NCBI RefSeq assembly: GCF_005166025.1
Contig: NZ_CP028923.1
Span: 2,420,001 to 2,484,000 of the forward strand
DNA length: 64,000 nt
Source: Mangrovivirga cuniculi
GTDB lineage: Bacteria; Bacteroidota; Bacteroidia; Cytophagales; Cyclobacteriaceae
Direction of reading: 5' to 3'
The notes beneath the pieces were generated by a model, which saw only the letters and a list, made by a program, of their open reading frames with translations, did no database searches and was not told the DNA's origin. A program made the position numbers and the translations under genes. Below, in pieces: positions 39,501-47,626 of the stretch (within the stretch, counting starts at the first letter, position 1; each line of letters starts with the position of its first letter).

Positions 39501-41688
39501 AGCTAAGGCTTACAATTTGGATGTTATAAGCTATGATCTGAATGGTAATATCTTAAAATTGGATCGAATGGATGGCCAGGGAACAGGAATGGACCTGATG
39601 ACCTATACTTATGATAACGGCAACCAGCTAAAAGGAGTAACCGATGCCGGAACAGAAGAAGGCTTTAAAGATGGGAACAATAGCAACAATGATTATGATT
39701 ACGATGCCAATGGTAACATGATCGCTGACCGAAACAAGGACATTACGAAAATAACCTATAACCACCTCAACTTGCCAGAGGAAGTTTGGTTTGATGCAAC
39801 AGGAAGCAAAAAGATTGTTTACACCTATGATGCTGCCGGTATAAAGTTAAAAAAGGAAGTTTTTGAAAGTGGTGCATCAACTAAAACCACAACATATATT
39901 GGGGGATTTATTTATGAAGAGGGCAAGTTACAACAGATCACCCATGCCGAAGGTAGAGTAGTTCCTGGAAGAGATGAAAATGGAAATATCTTGGATTACA
40001 AATACCAGTATCACCATAAAGATCACTTAGGGAACGTTCGGATGACTTATGGAGAAACTAATCAAACTGATATTTATCTTGCCACCATGGAAACAGAGAG
40101 TGGAGTTACTGAACGAGAAGAAAGCCAGTTTGGGAATCTAGAAACCAGGGAAGTTTCAGGTTTGGGTAATACCACCACTCAACAAACATATATAGATAAC
40201 AAATTAGATCCATTACCTGTAGAGCAAATTGGAGAAGCATTGAAATTAAATTTTGATAATCCTATAGGTAGTACAATAGCAATTACTGTTGACCCTGGCG
40301 ATATTGTTAATATTTCTGCTCAAGGGTTTCATGAAAATTTACCAGATGGAGATAATAACTTAGACAAGAGTATTCTTATAACAGAATTAGTAGCGGCGTT
40401 TAATCCTGCTGCTACTGGCATTGGTGAATCATCTTCTCAAATAGAAGGAGCATTAAATTCTCAAGGAGCATCACCATATATTGGGGAAGGAACTTTTTCA
40501 GGTCCCGGTGCATATTTAACCTATTTATATTTTGATACAGATTTTAACTTTATAACAGGTGGTTTCATTGGATTGGATGCAAATCAAAAAGATATGAGAT
40601 TTGCTCCTTTAGAATTTAATCAAACTGGTTATTTATACATTTACACTAGTTATGAAAGTTCTAATACTTCATGGAGAGTATATTTTGATGATGTGCGGAT
40701 AGAAGTAAATAAAAAAATCGAAATCATCCAAAGTGAAGATTACTACCCGTTCGGTTTAACCTTTAATGAATATCAACGAAGGGGTTTTAGGGAGAATAAG
40801 TTTCTTTACAACGGCAAAGAACTTCAAGACGACTTTGATCTTAACTGGATGGATTACGGGGCTAGGATGTATGATGCTGAGATTGGTAGGTTTAATAGAA
40901 TTGATAGATATTCAAATATTTTTTCACTATTATCACCATATAATTATACTGCAAATAATCCAATTAACTTTAAAGATAAAAATGGGGATTATATAATAAT
41001 TCATACTAGTAATAGTGAAGGTCATGCTTATTCTGTTTTATATGAGAACGGTAAAGCATATAATTACACAATTGGAGAAAAAGGTAAAATCACAAAAGAA
41101 GGTGAGTATGATGGAAATAGTAAGTTTATTAAAAATGCAGTCAAAGATTTAAATAGTGTAAGTTCCACTGACAAAGGGGGCGAAGTGGTATCCGATTTAG
41201 TCCAATCCAACAACCAATATAATATAATGGGAACAAGCATTTTGGAAGCCTCTAGGTTTGAATATAAAGAAAATAATATTATATATTCTCAAAATGGAGG
41301 TTATGCGGATGGTGTTTCGTTTGACAAGAGTTATTATGCTTTAGGTCACGAATTACTACATGCTTGGGATAAGGAGCATACAAATGATCGATATTTCACT
41401 TCGAAATATAAGGGTTATGCTCTTACTGAACTAAATGCTGTGAAATTTGAAAATTATTTACGTGCGAAGGCAGGAGAAAAAACAATGAGAGTAAATTATG
41501 GGAATTCTAAAATTATGAGCCGTGAATCTCCAAATTACTATCTTAATATCTCTATGCCTTTAAGAAGAAATGAAAGTCTGTTTTTACCTAAATATAGAAA
41601 TAGCCTAAGTTCAGATGCTACTTCTGTAAATATTGAATATAAGGCTTTGAAAATTGATACAAGAACTAATAAGTTTATTTTAGACTAA
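36553..41688 (+). CDS. RHS polymorphic toxin with C-terminal metallopeptidase domain
   Basis: Secreted toxin of 1711 residues. Signal peptide (to ...SILAQ), PKD/Ig-like domains (about 25-335), DUF6443-like segment (about 345-480, with SIVYFDGLGRPIQEV), YD repeats (about 480-1300) and the RHS core motif MYDAEIGRFNRIDR (about 1437-1450), after which the variable tip begins. The tip (1451-1711) has YYALGHELLHAWDKEH, an HExxH zinc site (His 1599, Glu 1600, His 1603), as in M91-like metallopeptidase effectors. The zinc site, not the shell, is likely to kill. The neighbour at 41694 is the candidate immunity gene. Transposon cargo. Confidence 0.88.
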   Translation: MNKSIIFSILLSFSSLSILAQYNANITGPDNVNVGEQHVYGTSVSGATSYDWRAFMGTIMSESSFSATIKWNEEGTGRVNFDAQTFNGFYTGVKYVTIVGNNPPKPNATFTILEECSKTTITRSYLDPNEDYEWYWQTSSSGEDLSNKSSNLEISTSQDVYLRARYKNSPNNWSEAQYVGFINVTSENLDVPSPLTAKRIGTGDITLEVNPIEGASRYYWYDANDGFIQTTTSPRLNRTISNTTTFKVASLKTCLSEKAVITAEVAPEPEILQTNCGVGVEQSVTLSLNFTYDSYTWKKESMELGSSPSIISNNTGLYSVTVNYGTQSSAELLVIDNQLCANQNMIITDIIKTPNIYEESEIANLNVDNKNRSIVYFDGLGRPIQEVSKKISPGKQDIVSITEYDNLGRKAKNYLPYIDGADGNFKMNANSNQADFYSTSLHGEYNNGVKTDTDPYTNVLYESSPLNRPLKTGLPGADFQPNLISDVYDKTDHSIKYRYLSNNNADGVINFTISNDNIVNNGIYSIGELYKNVIIDEHGFSTVEFKDAIGNTILKRVQYTEIGDPDNYNSIDWAETYYVYDDFGNLRFVIPPEATKQVINGNPLDNNLLNEWVFQYKYDGLQRMIEKKVPGSGWIFMVYDSRDRLVLTQDAEQRKSNEWLFTKYDHWNRPILTGTYLNNATNQIAMQAEVDQYYLNNPDNFSESKGITVHGYTNISFPTVGDESDYLTVTYYDDYDFPGAATYAFQSDELNSSSFDRVKGQITATKTRSINDPVKWYYTVNHYDDKYRVIQTQIQNHLGGNDIISTEYDFIGQVLRTKMIHNDGTQTLTINESYNYDHAGRLLSTIHQVNNETPVTLAANEYNSLGELIEKNLHQRQGENTYLQSVDFRYNIRGWLTSINDASLGNTNSNNSDTQYEVADIFGMNLGYNESIGTGIDPSLLQYNGNISAMKWNSATKGSEMSYDYTYDAMNRIKKADSDIDDIAKAYNLDVISYDLNGNILKLDRMDGQGTGMDLMTYTYDNGNQLKGVTDAGTEEGFKDGNNSNNDYDYDANGNMIADRNKDITKITYNHLNLPEEVWFDATGSKKIVYTYDAAGIKLKKEVFESGASTKTTTYIGGFIYEEGKLQQITHAEGRVVPGRDENGNILDYKYQYHHKDHLGNVRMTYGETNQTDIYLATMETESGVTEREESQFGNLETREVSGLGNTTTQQTYIDNKLDPLPVEQIGEALKLNFDNPIGSTIAITVDPGDIVNISAQGFHENLPDGDNNLDKSILITELVAAFNPAATGIGESSSQIEGALNSQGASPYIGEGTFSGPGAYLTYLYFDTDFNFITGGFIGLDANQKDMRFAPLEFNQTGYLYIYTSYESSNTSWRVYFDDVRIEVNKKIEIIQSEDYYPFGLTFNEYQRRGFRENKFLYNGKELQDDFDLNWMDYGARMYDAEIGRFNRIDRYSNIFSLLSPYNYTANNPINFKDKNGDYIIIHTSNSEGHAYSVLYENGKAYNYTIGEKGKITKEGEYDGNSKFIKNAVKDLNSVSSTDKGGEVVSDLVQSNNQYNIMGTSILEASRFEYKENNIIYSQNGGYADGVSFDKSYYALGHELLHAWDKEHTNDRYFTSKYKGYALTELNAVKFENYLRAKAGEKTMRVNYGNSKIMSRESPNYYLNISMPLRRNESLFLPKYRNSLSSDATSVNIEYKALKIDTRTNKFILD

Positions 41689-41693
41689 AAATT

Positions 41694-42107
41694 ATGAAAA
41701 ATTTATTTAAATGTTTTTATGTAATTTTCATGTTTTCATGTACAGTAAATAGTAATGATTCTTCATCTTTTGAAATAAATGAAGATAATAAATATGAAAA
41801 GATTAGTTTAAACTTGATTATTGATTCACCAAAAAGGTATGATAGTATCGATTTAAAGACTTCAGGTATTTTTGTTTTTGAATACGAGAATGTGGCTCTA
41901 TATAAGGATAAAATTTCAGCATTACTAAATGATAGAAAAAATGCAATTTGGGTAGAATTTAATTCATCATCTTCATATAAATCAAGTGAATTAAAGAAAT
42001 TGAATAATCGTCGCGTATTCCTAGTCGGGAGATTTAATTCTAAAAGAAAGGGACATTTAAGTAAGTACAAGGGTCAATTAAATACTAATGAAATTTTATT
42101 AAAATGA
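41694..42107 (+). CDS. Candidate immunity lipoprotein for the metallopeptidase toxin
   Basis: A 137-residue lipoprotein (FMFSCTVNSN, Cys about 16) that starts 5 bases after the toxin stop. The mature part is Ser/Lys-rich with beta-strand pattern (KISLNLIIDSPKRYDSIDL, NRRVFLVGRFNSK, resembling an OB fold). Location directly behind the toxin and lipid-anchoring at the periplasm, where a secreted zinc peptidase would enter, are consistent with immunity. No immunity family was recognised. Base use is as A+T-rich as the toxin. Confidence 0.55.
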   Translation: MKNLFKCFYVIFMFSCTVNSNDSSSFEINEDNKYEKISLNLIIDSPKRYDSIDLKTSGIFVFEYENVALYKDKISALLNDRKNAIWVEFNSSSSYKSSELKKLNNRRVFLVGRFNSKRKGHLSKYKGQLNTNEILLK

Positions 42108-42188
42108 TTTATTATTGGCTATTTTAATTTTAGCTCTTGTTATTTAGATGTGAGTTTAATTTATTTTTAAATAAAAAATAATCTACTA

Positions 42189-42227
42189 CTCGGGCGCATT
42201 GTTTTTTCAACAAAACGCGTTTGGCTA
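42189..42227 (+). repeat. 39-base repeat, copy 2
   Basis: Begins CTCGGGCGCATTG and ends AACGCGTTTGGCTA; near-identical to 28593-28631 (35/39). Here it lies between the immunity candidate and a decayed IS3-type fragment. Confidence 0.6.
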
Positions 42228-42255
42228 GTATGTTTGGGCAAAGGATATTAGGGTA

Positions 42256-42412
42256 TGACCCGTCCTAAAATAGAGTGGCGGTTTTTAGTTATAAAATTTA
42301 ATACGGAAGGAGTTTATCTTCTTCGGTTTTTTCATGTATAAAATTAGGTGTTTTTATTTGTAAACTTAAATGAGGTCTATCATTATTATTCGTAATTATT
42401 GATTTTAGATTA
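42256..42412 (-). pseudogene. IS3-family transposase 3' fragment with terminal repeat
   Basis: On the minus strand the frame from about 42412 to 42298 reads SIITNNNDRPHLSLQIKTP followed by NFIHEKTEEDKLLPY and a stop; N-x-x-R-P-H-x-S-L is the C-terminal signature of IS3-type integrase transposases (OrfB). About 25 bases further on, TGACCCGTCCTAAAATAG (42256-42273) looks like the IS terminal inverted repeat. Only the last 35-40 codons remain, so this is a decayed insertion. The fragment abuts the end of the HExxH protein gene. Confidence 0.7.
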
Positions 42413-43118
42413 CAAAATTATTCTCTAACCATTTCAATAACTCAGTAGTAAAATCATTTATTATTGATTGATAGCTCTGATCTGGTTGATTAATATCAAA
42501 ATTTAGCCATTCTACCCAGAAGTGATTTAAAATGTAATAAAGTTTTGAATCAAGCTTATTTAATTCGTAATAATAAGTTTCATAATTAAATTCAGGGTTG
42601 GAACATGCCTTCATTGAAAAGAATTTCCCTATATAAAAATTTAATGCATCCTTATCTACTATTCTGTTTTGTTTATAAGCGATTCTTAAATTAAGAATTT
42701 CATCATTTGTCATTTTAGGTTCAGCGAAATCAGACAAGAAGGTACTGGATTCATATCCCATATCTATAAACACATCAAACATTTTAATATGTTCAATACA
42801 ATTACAAATATGTTCTTCTAAGGTCTTTGAAAATAGATAATCTAACTTTTCATTTATGGAAATAGTATTTACAAGGTCTTTGCTTATAAATATCCTCTTT
42901 CTTCTCAATTCAAGATGAAGTAACTCATGGACAAAAGCTTCGGGTGATGGATTTATTGTATCAATGTAAAGTGAAACTAAATTGTCTTTAAAATTCAATA
43001 GATAATTATCCTCTGGACTTTTATAAAGATTAATTTCAAATTCTTCATTCAAAGACACCCACAAACCTTTGTTTCTTTTATCAATTGACCCCTTTAATAA
43101 TTCAATTTTTTCAGGCAT
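42405..43118 (-). CDS. HExxH-containing protein in the transposition cluster
   Basis: A 237-residue cytosolic protein (no signal) with AFVHELLHLELRRKR; His 64, Glu 65 and His 68 form an HExxH zinc-peptidase motif, and EEHICNCIEHIKMF downstream could supply a third ligand. The rest is helical and not recognised. It lies behind the transposase, ATPase and 43265 genes on the same strand, 147 bases from the last of them, so it may be an element-specific accessory or a passenger. It could be an ImmA/IrrE-like antirepressor protease, which would be a sensible control function next to XRE regulators, but the similarity is too weak to call. Confidence 0.55.
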   Translation of the reverse strand: MPEKIELLKGSIDKRNKGLWVSLNEEFEINLYKSPEDNYLLNFKDNLVSLYIDTINPSPEAFVHELLHLELRRKRIFISKDLVNTISINEKLDYLFSKTLEEHICNCIEHIKMFDVFIDMGYESSTFLSDFAEPKMTNDEILNLRIAYKQNRIVDKDALNFYIGKFFSMKACSNPEFNYETYYYELNKLDSKLYYILNHFWVEWLNFDINQPDQSYQSIINDFTTELLKWLENNFVI

Positions 43119-43167
43119 TATATATTTATGGTTTTGTACAGAAGGAATAATGTTATAGGTAGTTAAA

Positions 43168-43240
43168 TTATTTGGAAGACATCATAATTGTCTCTTTATC
43201 ATTACAGAATCTATTCTTTAAAATTTTCCGATAGTGGTTT
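43168..43240 (-). pseudogene. Duplicated 3' remnant of the 43265-type gene
   Basis: Minus-strand frame reads KNRFCNDKETIMMSSK then TAA, close to the end of the adjacent 43265 gene product, FKSCNDKDAILMYSK. The start of the fragment runs into a stop, so only about 20 codons remain. It points to a second copy that has been lost by deletion or recombination. Confidence 0.5.
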
Positions 43241-43264
43241 ATAACTATACCTATTAGACTGCAA

Positions 43265-44164
43265 TCACTTCGAATACATTAGTATAGCATCTTTATCATT
43301 GCAGGATTTAAAATTAAATGTTTTCCCATTTCTGTTAATACCATCTGCAAAATAGAAAAAATGATTGTTTAATATTTTTGGGTGTGGTTTTTTAGTATAT
43401 AAGTGATATTTAAACACAAAAACAAAGAATATATCAGTAGAATCAAATAGTGAAACATCCAGATTATATCCAAAAATCTTAGAGATATTTTTCAAAGAGT
43501 AATTTAGATTAGGAATTTCAATCTTTAATTTTTTAAACACTTGGTCGAATAAATTATCCTTTATTTCGTATTTTTCAATAAAATAGTTTATATATTGTCT
43601 GAAATGGCTGAAAAAGGAAGGATCGTAAGCTTCATCCACACTCTTCATAATCTGTTTAAGAAAACGAAAGTCTAGTTCTATACAGTTATTACACCCTATT
43701 CCAGCAGTAAACGTTAAAATATAGATCAAAATAAATTCATCCAGAAACCTATTTTTACCCTTGTATTCCATCAGGTCAGCAATTAAAAATAGAATGAGTT
43801 TAGAGTTATTAAAAGGACTTTTTAAATCCAAGATTTCGTTTTTATGTAAAAGTAAATCTTTTAGTCTTTCTAGAAGAAGGACTTGAGATTTGTCCTTTTG
43901 ATGTAGATATTTTTTTTCAAATAATTCAACACCCCAAGATATAAATATTGACCTATAGCTATCCAGGTAAATATCAGGCCCGGCACTTTCACGATCAATT
44001 ATCGTAAATATTGGTTTTAGCTTTTTTGAGGATAATGTTTTATTCCATCGTAAATATTCTGGATCCTTTTTTATTATTGGGTCTACTTCAAATTCATATG
44101 ATTGATAAATATGTTTTATTTCTCCAGTGATTGGACATTCTACTAAAAAGATGTATTTACCCAT
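43265..44164 (-). CDS. Unrecognised transposition-cluster protein, N-terminus GIY-YIG-like
   Basis: A 299-residue protein overlapping the AAA+ gene by 22 bases and so almost certainly made with it. Position is where Tn5053 has tniQ and Tn7 has tnsD, yet no TniQ zinc-finger motif is visible. The first 60 residues, YIFLVECPITGEIKHIYQ then EYLRWNKTLSSKKLKPIFT, recall the ends of a GIY-YIG domain (strand-T/G-x-I and W-x-x-x-L), but the second YIG and the catalytic Arg are absent, so any nuclease activity is doubtful. The remainder is helical. It may be the target-selection protein. The C-terminus (CNDKDAILMYSK) is duplicated at 43168. Confidence 0.5.
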   Translation of the reverse strand: MGKYIFLVECPITGEIKHIYQSYEFEVDPIIKKDPEYLRWNKTLSSKKLKPIFTIIDRESAGPDIYLDSYRSIFISWGVELFEKKYLHQKDKSQVLLLERLKDLLLHKNEILDLKSPFNNSKLILFLIADLMEYKGKNRFLDEFILIYILTFTAGIGCNNCIELDFRFLKQIMKSVDEAYDPSFFSHFRQYINYFIEKYEIKDNLFDQVFKKLKIEIPNLNYSLKNISKIFGYNLDVSLFDSTDIFFVFVFKYHLYTKKPHPKILNNHFFYFADGINRNGKTFNFKSCNDKDAILMYSK

Positions 44165-44841
44165 GACATATCTCCTCTATGTGTTCTCAAAATATATTCT
44201 TTTACATGTCTTAAATTTCCAAATTTACTACTAATAGCTTTGATGATTTTTTTATCATCTATTTCATTATAGTGACAAATTAATTTTATATCATCGTAAG
44301 TGGGCTTTTTAATTTCTATAAACTTATGAACTCGAGAAATGAGTTCGGGGACTGGAGATGTAAGATCACGATTCCAGTTTTTCATATTCATACGGTATCT
44401 GTCAGGGCCTGATAACACTAATGCCGATTGAGACATTATGTTGTCATAAACCTGCCTAAGATATGCTTGTGCTATTTTACTAAAGTTACCTGCTTCGTCA
44501 ATTATAAGCATAATTGATTCTTTTGTATTAATTAATTCATAGGAAGTGGATTGAATTAGCCAGTCTAACGTACCCTTGTATTGAAATTCCGCTTCACTTT
44601 TTTGATTTCCAAATATATCATTATATCTACTGAAGAAGCGTTTAGGAGTTTCAGCTGGTCTAATTGCTGAATATGATATCAATTCATTGTCATTAGCATA
44701 ATTCAATAATGGTATTGATTTCCCAAAACCAGTTGTGCCAAATATTACAATGAATCTCTTATATTCTACTGCTAGATTTAACTCTTCTTGTATTTGTAAA
44801 AATGAAGAAATCGGTGCGATTTTGTATTTAAAATTTGTCAT
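44143..44841 (-). CDS. AAA+ transposition ATPase (TniB/TnsC-like)
   Basis: A 232-residue ATPase. Walker A is FGTTGFGKS (residues 34-42), Walker B is IMLIIDEAGNF (Asp 115, Glu 116), then a sensor-1-like segment ALVLSGPDRYRMNMKNW and an Arg-containing LISRVHKF (sensor-2/arginine finger position) ending with an ILRTHRG helix. This is the TniB/TnsC/MuB group, which forms target-bound filaments and recruits the transposase. It is slightly shorter than typical TnsC and has no C-terminal extension. It starts one base after the end of the transposase gene, i.e. the same operon. Confidence 0.85.
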   Translation of the reverse strand: MTNFKYKIAPISSFLQIQEELNLAVEYKRFIVIFGTTGFGKSIPLLNYANDNELISYSAIRPAETPKRFFSRYNDIFGNQKSEAEFQYKGTLDWLIQSTSYELINTKESIMLIIDEAGNFSKIAQAYLRQVYDNIMSQSALVLSGPDRYRMNMKNWNRDLTSPVPELISRVHKFIEIKKPTYDDIKLICHYNEIDDKKIIKAISSKFGNLRHVKEYILRTHRGDMSWVNTSF

Positions 44842-44842
44842 A

Positions 44843-46855
44843 TTAACTCTTTATAAAATTGTTATCTATATCTTCATACTCTTTTAAATCCATGTATTCT
44901 TCTTTCGGATCATTTATATCCATACGATCAGGAATAATATGTTCTTCTATAAATTCGGTTTCTATTTCATCAATTACATGCTTATTTGAGTTAAAACCAG
45001 TTGTTATATTGAATGGAGCGAAATATTTTTTGTCGTAATTAATTTTCTCATTAAGCTCTGCTACCTTGGCTTTAGCCATTTTTAGAATTGAGTTATTATT
45101 ATCTCTTTCTTTTATCGCCTGTTGATATTCGATATCGGATATATTAATTGGGTCATCTAGATATTTATTCTTCTTATAAGCTTTACAAATGAAGTTATTT
45201 CTGTCATCAAATACATAAATAAAGTTAGGGCTAGTCTCTATCCAGGCTATTGTATATGGATTGTTTTGTAGCTTTTCTATTATAAGCTCAGGCTCATTAA
45301 CTCGATATGAAATTCTGTTTCCTGAATTAATCTTGTCTTTAAAAGCAATCGTATTTCTGCTAAACCTGGTTTTTCTTTTTATTCTCCAAGTAAGTAAGGC
45401 ATGTAGATGATCTTCAAGGAAAATTGCATCTTTATAATTTAGATCGCTAAAAGTTTTACTTGGAAACTGGTGTTTATTTATAGTTTTATTTCGATTATTC
45501 CATTCTTCAATCAAATATGGAATGGAACGTATTAATTCATGCTTTTTAGGTAGCTTTTTTGGTTCTGTTAAAATTTTGTCCACTTCATCAGGATTTGGTT
45601 TGTAATCCCAACTATTAGCTACTATACTTAATCTAGTATAGCAAGAAAATTGTTTGCATATTAGTTCGGGAAACCATCTATAAAAATTCTCAACAGCGCT
45701 TTTTTCCTGAGGGTCGATACAATATTTATATTTCATTCCAAATGAAGCAGCCAGCTTAATAAACCGTTTAAATTTATAGCTTGTGTGAGCAGAACTACGA
45801 TCGATTCGTAAGTATGCCGGTAATCGCTTATACTTGGTAAACATCATAAAGAAGGCAATTAATACCATTTCTTTATTTTCAATTTTGTCAATACTATAGC
45901 CTACTACTTTATTTGATGCTACATCCAATAAAATGTAAAGAGTTAAATACCCTATTTTGTATTTAGATTCATCTTCTTTTTGATAAGCTAATTGCAAGCG
46001 TGATCCATCAGCTTCAACTACTTGTAACTTGAATTTCGGTTTCTCTTTCTCAATATAACCTGAGATTTGACTTTTAAAATAAGCTTTTCCTCGTCTTTGT
46101 TCTGCATAGATTATATCTATTCTTTGACTTTTGATTGTCCTTCCTACTGTAGTTCGATTGACTATTGGAAGGTTATTCATTTCACAGTATTTTTTTAACT
46201 CCTCAGATATTTGTGTAATTGAATAAGACTTCCCATAACGGTCTCCTATAAATGCTATATGTTCGGTAGTTATTTTTGATAGAGAATGATTCTTTTGATT
46301 CTTACTCTTGTGGAAGAAATAATTTAAACCTAGCTCTTTATATTGGTTTAAAGCCCGGTTGAAAGAAGAATAATTTTTATAATAATTGATCCCAACATAA
46401 TCTAAAGCAATATGAATATCTTTTTGGTTGCATAATTTTTCATCAATTAATTCAAGAATATACTTGAAAAGTAAATGTTTATTATAAATAAATCTGGACT
46501 GTTCTTCAGAATGATACTTTTTTATAATTATATCAGGAATTATATGTTGATCTAAATTTTCCCAATATAATTTTAGTTTTAAACATAGATGAATTATTTG
46601 TATGGAAGGTAAATCATAGGTTGCCTCCCATATATACATTTGCCCATATTTATAAATTTTATTAACAGTTGAGTTAAATTCTTTTGGAATGGAATTGAGC
46701 TTAATGATAAGCTCATCTTGTATGTTTGGTGCTCTACCTAATTTCCAATAACCAGAATTGTCTAGGTAGGAGGTGGATATTAATCCCTGGATTTCAGCAA
46801 TGCTATGCGTCGAAAACTTTGAAAGTGTTGATACGGAAGTTAAGGGAGAATTCAT
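44843..46855 (-). CDS. DDE transposase, TniA/TnsB/MuA-like
   Basis: A 670-residue integrase-type transposase that cuts and joins the transposon ends. HTH-type N-terminal domains (about 1-250, with the binding helix ITQISEELKKYCEMNNLPI and INTTVGRT-like NRTTVGRTIKSQR), then the RNase-H core: Asp 283 in VVEADGSRL, Asp 352 in LRIDRSSAHT, Glu 389 in DPQEKSAVEN; D-to-E spacing is 36 residues as in D,D-35-E enzymes. A beta-barrel (about 490-555) and an acidic C-terminal tail follow. It starts at ATG 46855 and heads a leftward operon. Good candidate binder of the AAATGTTGA boxes at both ends. Confidence 0.9.
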   Translation of the reverse strand: MNSPLTSVSTLSKFSTHSIAEIQGLISTSYLDNSGYWKLGRAPNIQDELIIKLNSIPKEFNSTVNKIYKYGQMYIWEATYDLPSIQIIHLCLKLKLYWENLDQHIIPDIIIKKYHSEEQSRFIYNKHLLFKYILELIDEKLCNQKDIHIALDYVGINYYKNYSSFNRALNQYKELGLNYFFHKSKNQKNHSLSKITTEHIAFIGDRYGKSYSITQISEELKKYCEMNNLPIVNRTTVGRTIKSQRIDIIYAEQRRGKAYFKSQISGYIEKEKPKFKLQVVEADGSRLQLAYQKEDESKYKIGYLTLYILLDVASNKVVGYSIDKIENKEMVLIAFFMMFTKYKRLPAYLRIDRSSAHTSYKFKRFIKLAASFGMKYKYCIDPQEKSAVENFYRWFPELICKQFSCYTRLSIVANSWDYKPNPDEVDKILTEPKKLPKKHELIRSIPYLIEEWNNRNKTINKHQFPSKTFSDLNYKDAIFLEDHLHALLTWRIKRKTRFSRNTIAFKDKINSGNRISYRVNEPELIIEKLQNNPYTIAWIETSPNFIYVFDDRNNFICKAYKKNKYLDDPINISDIEYQQAIKERDNNNSILKMAKAKVAELNEKINYDKKYFAPFNITTGFNSNKHVIDEIETEFIEEHIIPDRMDINDPKEEYMDLKEYEDIDNNFIKS

Positions 46856-46959
46856 AGATATGACGAATTATATTATTATTTGATATTATTTCAATCATAG
46901 TTGCATTAATTATTTTTTTACACTTAATGTGAAATGATAATTTTTATTATTAATTCAAT

Positions 46960-46998
46960 AACCCTTGTTAAGTAGGGTAAAGTGGGTAAATAGGGTTT
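46960..46998. promoter_or_regulatory. 9-base iterons in the divergent transposase/XRE promoter region
   Basis: Three consecutive 9-mers GTAGGGTAA, AGTGGGTAA and ATAGGGTTT (46972-46998) plus an inverted ACCCT at 46961, giving ACCCT-N8-AGGGT. They lie between the transposase start (46855) and the XRE gene (47192), inside a 336-base gene-free stretch that also contains CACTTAATGTG near 46921. They look like operators for a repressor controlling both directions. Confidence 0.5.
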
Positions 46999-47191
46999 AT
47001 TGTATATTTTTCATGAAATCCAATATTTTCACATCAGAAATAATTGATAACTTTTTTTATTATTTAATGAAATTTAAGTATATTTCTATTATATAATTTA
47101 CCACATGTGCAAAAACAATCAAAATGATTCTGAAGAAATATTATTTTTAATTTTTGCGAATGTGAAAAAGGTTTGTGTTTAAATTGAGCAT

Positions 47192-47515
47192 ATGGAAATA
47201 GGGGAAAAAATAAGATATTTACGTATTTCAAAGGGATTTACTAAATCTGATCTAGCTAGGAAAGCTAAAATTTCTAATGCCCAATTAGGCAGATATGAAG
47301 AAGGAACCTCTCAACCTACCGCATCGTTTATTGTCAATTTAGCGGATGCTTTAGATTGTACCCCTAATTATTTACTAAATATTAAGGAAAATAGAATCTG
47401 CCATGTAGATAATGAATATTTTAATCGATTTGTTGAAAATTTTCATTCTCTTAATCTGGATGATAAGCTGGATATTCTCAATATATTAAAAAAGTATTAT
47501 CCAGTTTCTTCTTAA
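47192..47515 (+). CDS. XRE-family helix-turn-helix regulator
   Basis: A 107-residue repressor-like protein. HTH_3 domain at residues 1-65 (IRYLRISKGFTKSDLARKAK then SNAQLGRYEEGTSQPTASFI and LADALDCTPNYLL) with a short C-terminal helical extension (ENFHSLNLDDKLDILNILKKYY) that may dimerise. It is divergent from the transposase operon and shares its control region with the 9-base iterons, so it probably regulates transposition or the neighbouring cargo. Start ATG fits the HTH beginning at residue 1. Confidence 0.88.
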   Translation: MEIGEKIRYLRISKGFTKSDLARKAKISNAQLGRYEEGTSQPTASFIVNLADALDCTPNYLLNIKENRICHVDNEYFNRFVENFHSLNLDDKLDILNILKKYYPVSS

Positions 47516-47582
47516 ATTAGCTTTATTTCAATAGTCAAAATTCCTCCAACTATTTACTTGGGCAAATAGGAACAATCGAAAT

Positions 47583-47623
47583 ATTAGGAGGGAAGCAGAC
47601 AGAGTTGAGCTAACACTCCCTTC
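47583..47623. repeat. Repeat ATTAGGAGGGAAGCA with hairpin, copy 1
   Basis: The 15 bases at 47583-47597 recur exactly at 49401-49415, bracketing the nuclease gene. GGAGGGA can pair with TCCCTTC at 47617-47623 (one G-T pair), giving a weak hairpin followed by T residues that may end both flanking genes. Confidence 0.6.
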
Positions 47624-47626
47624 ATT

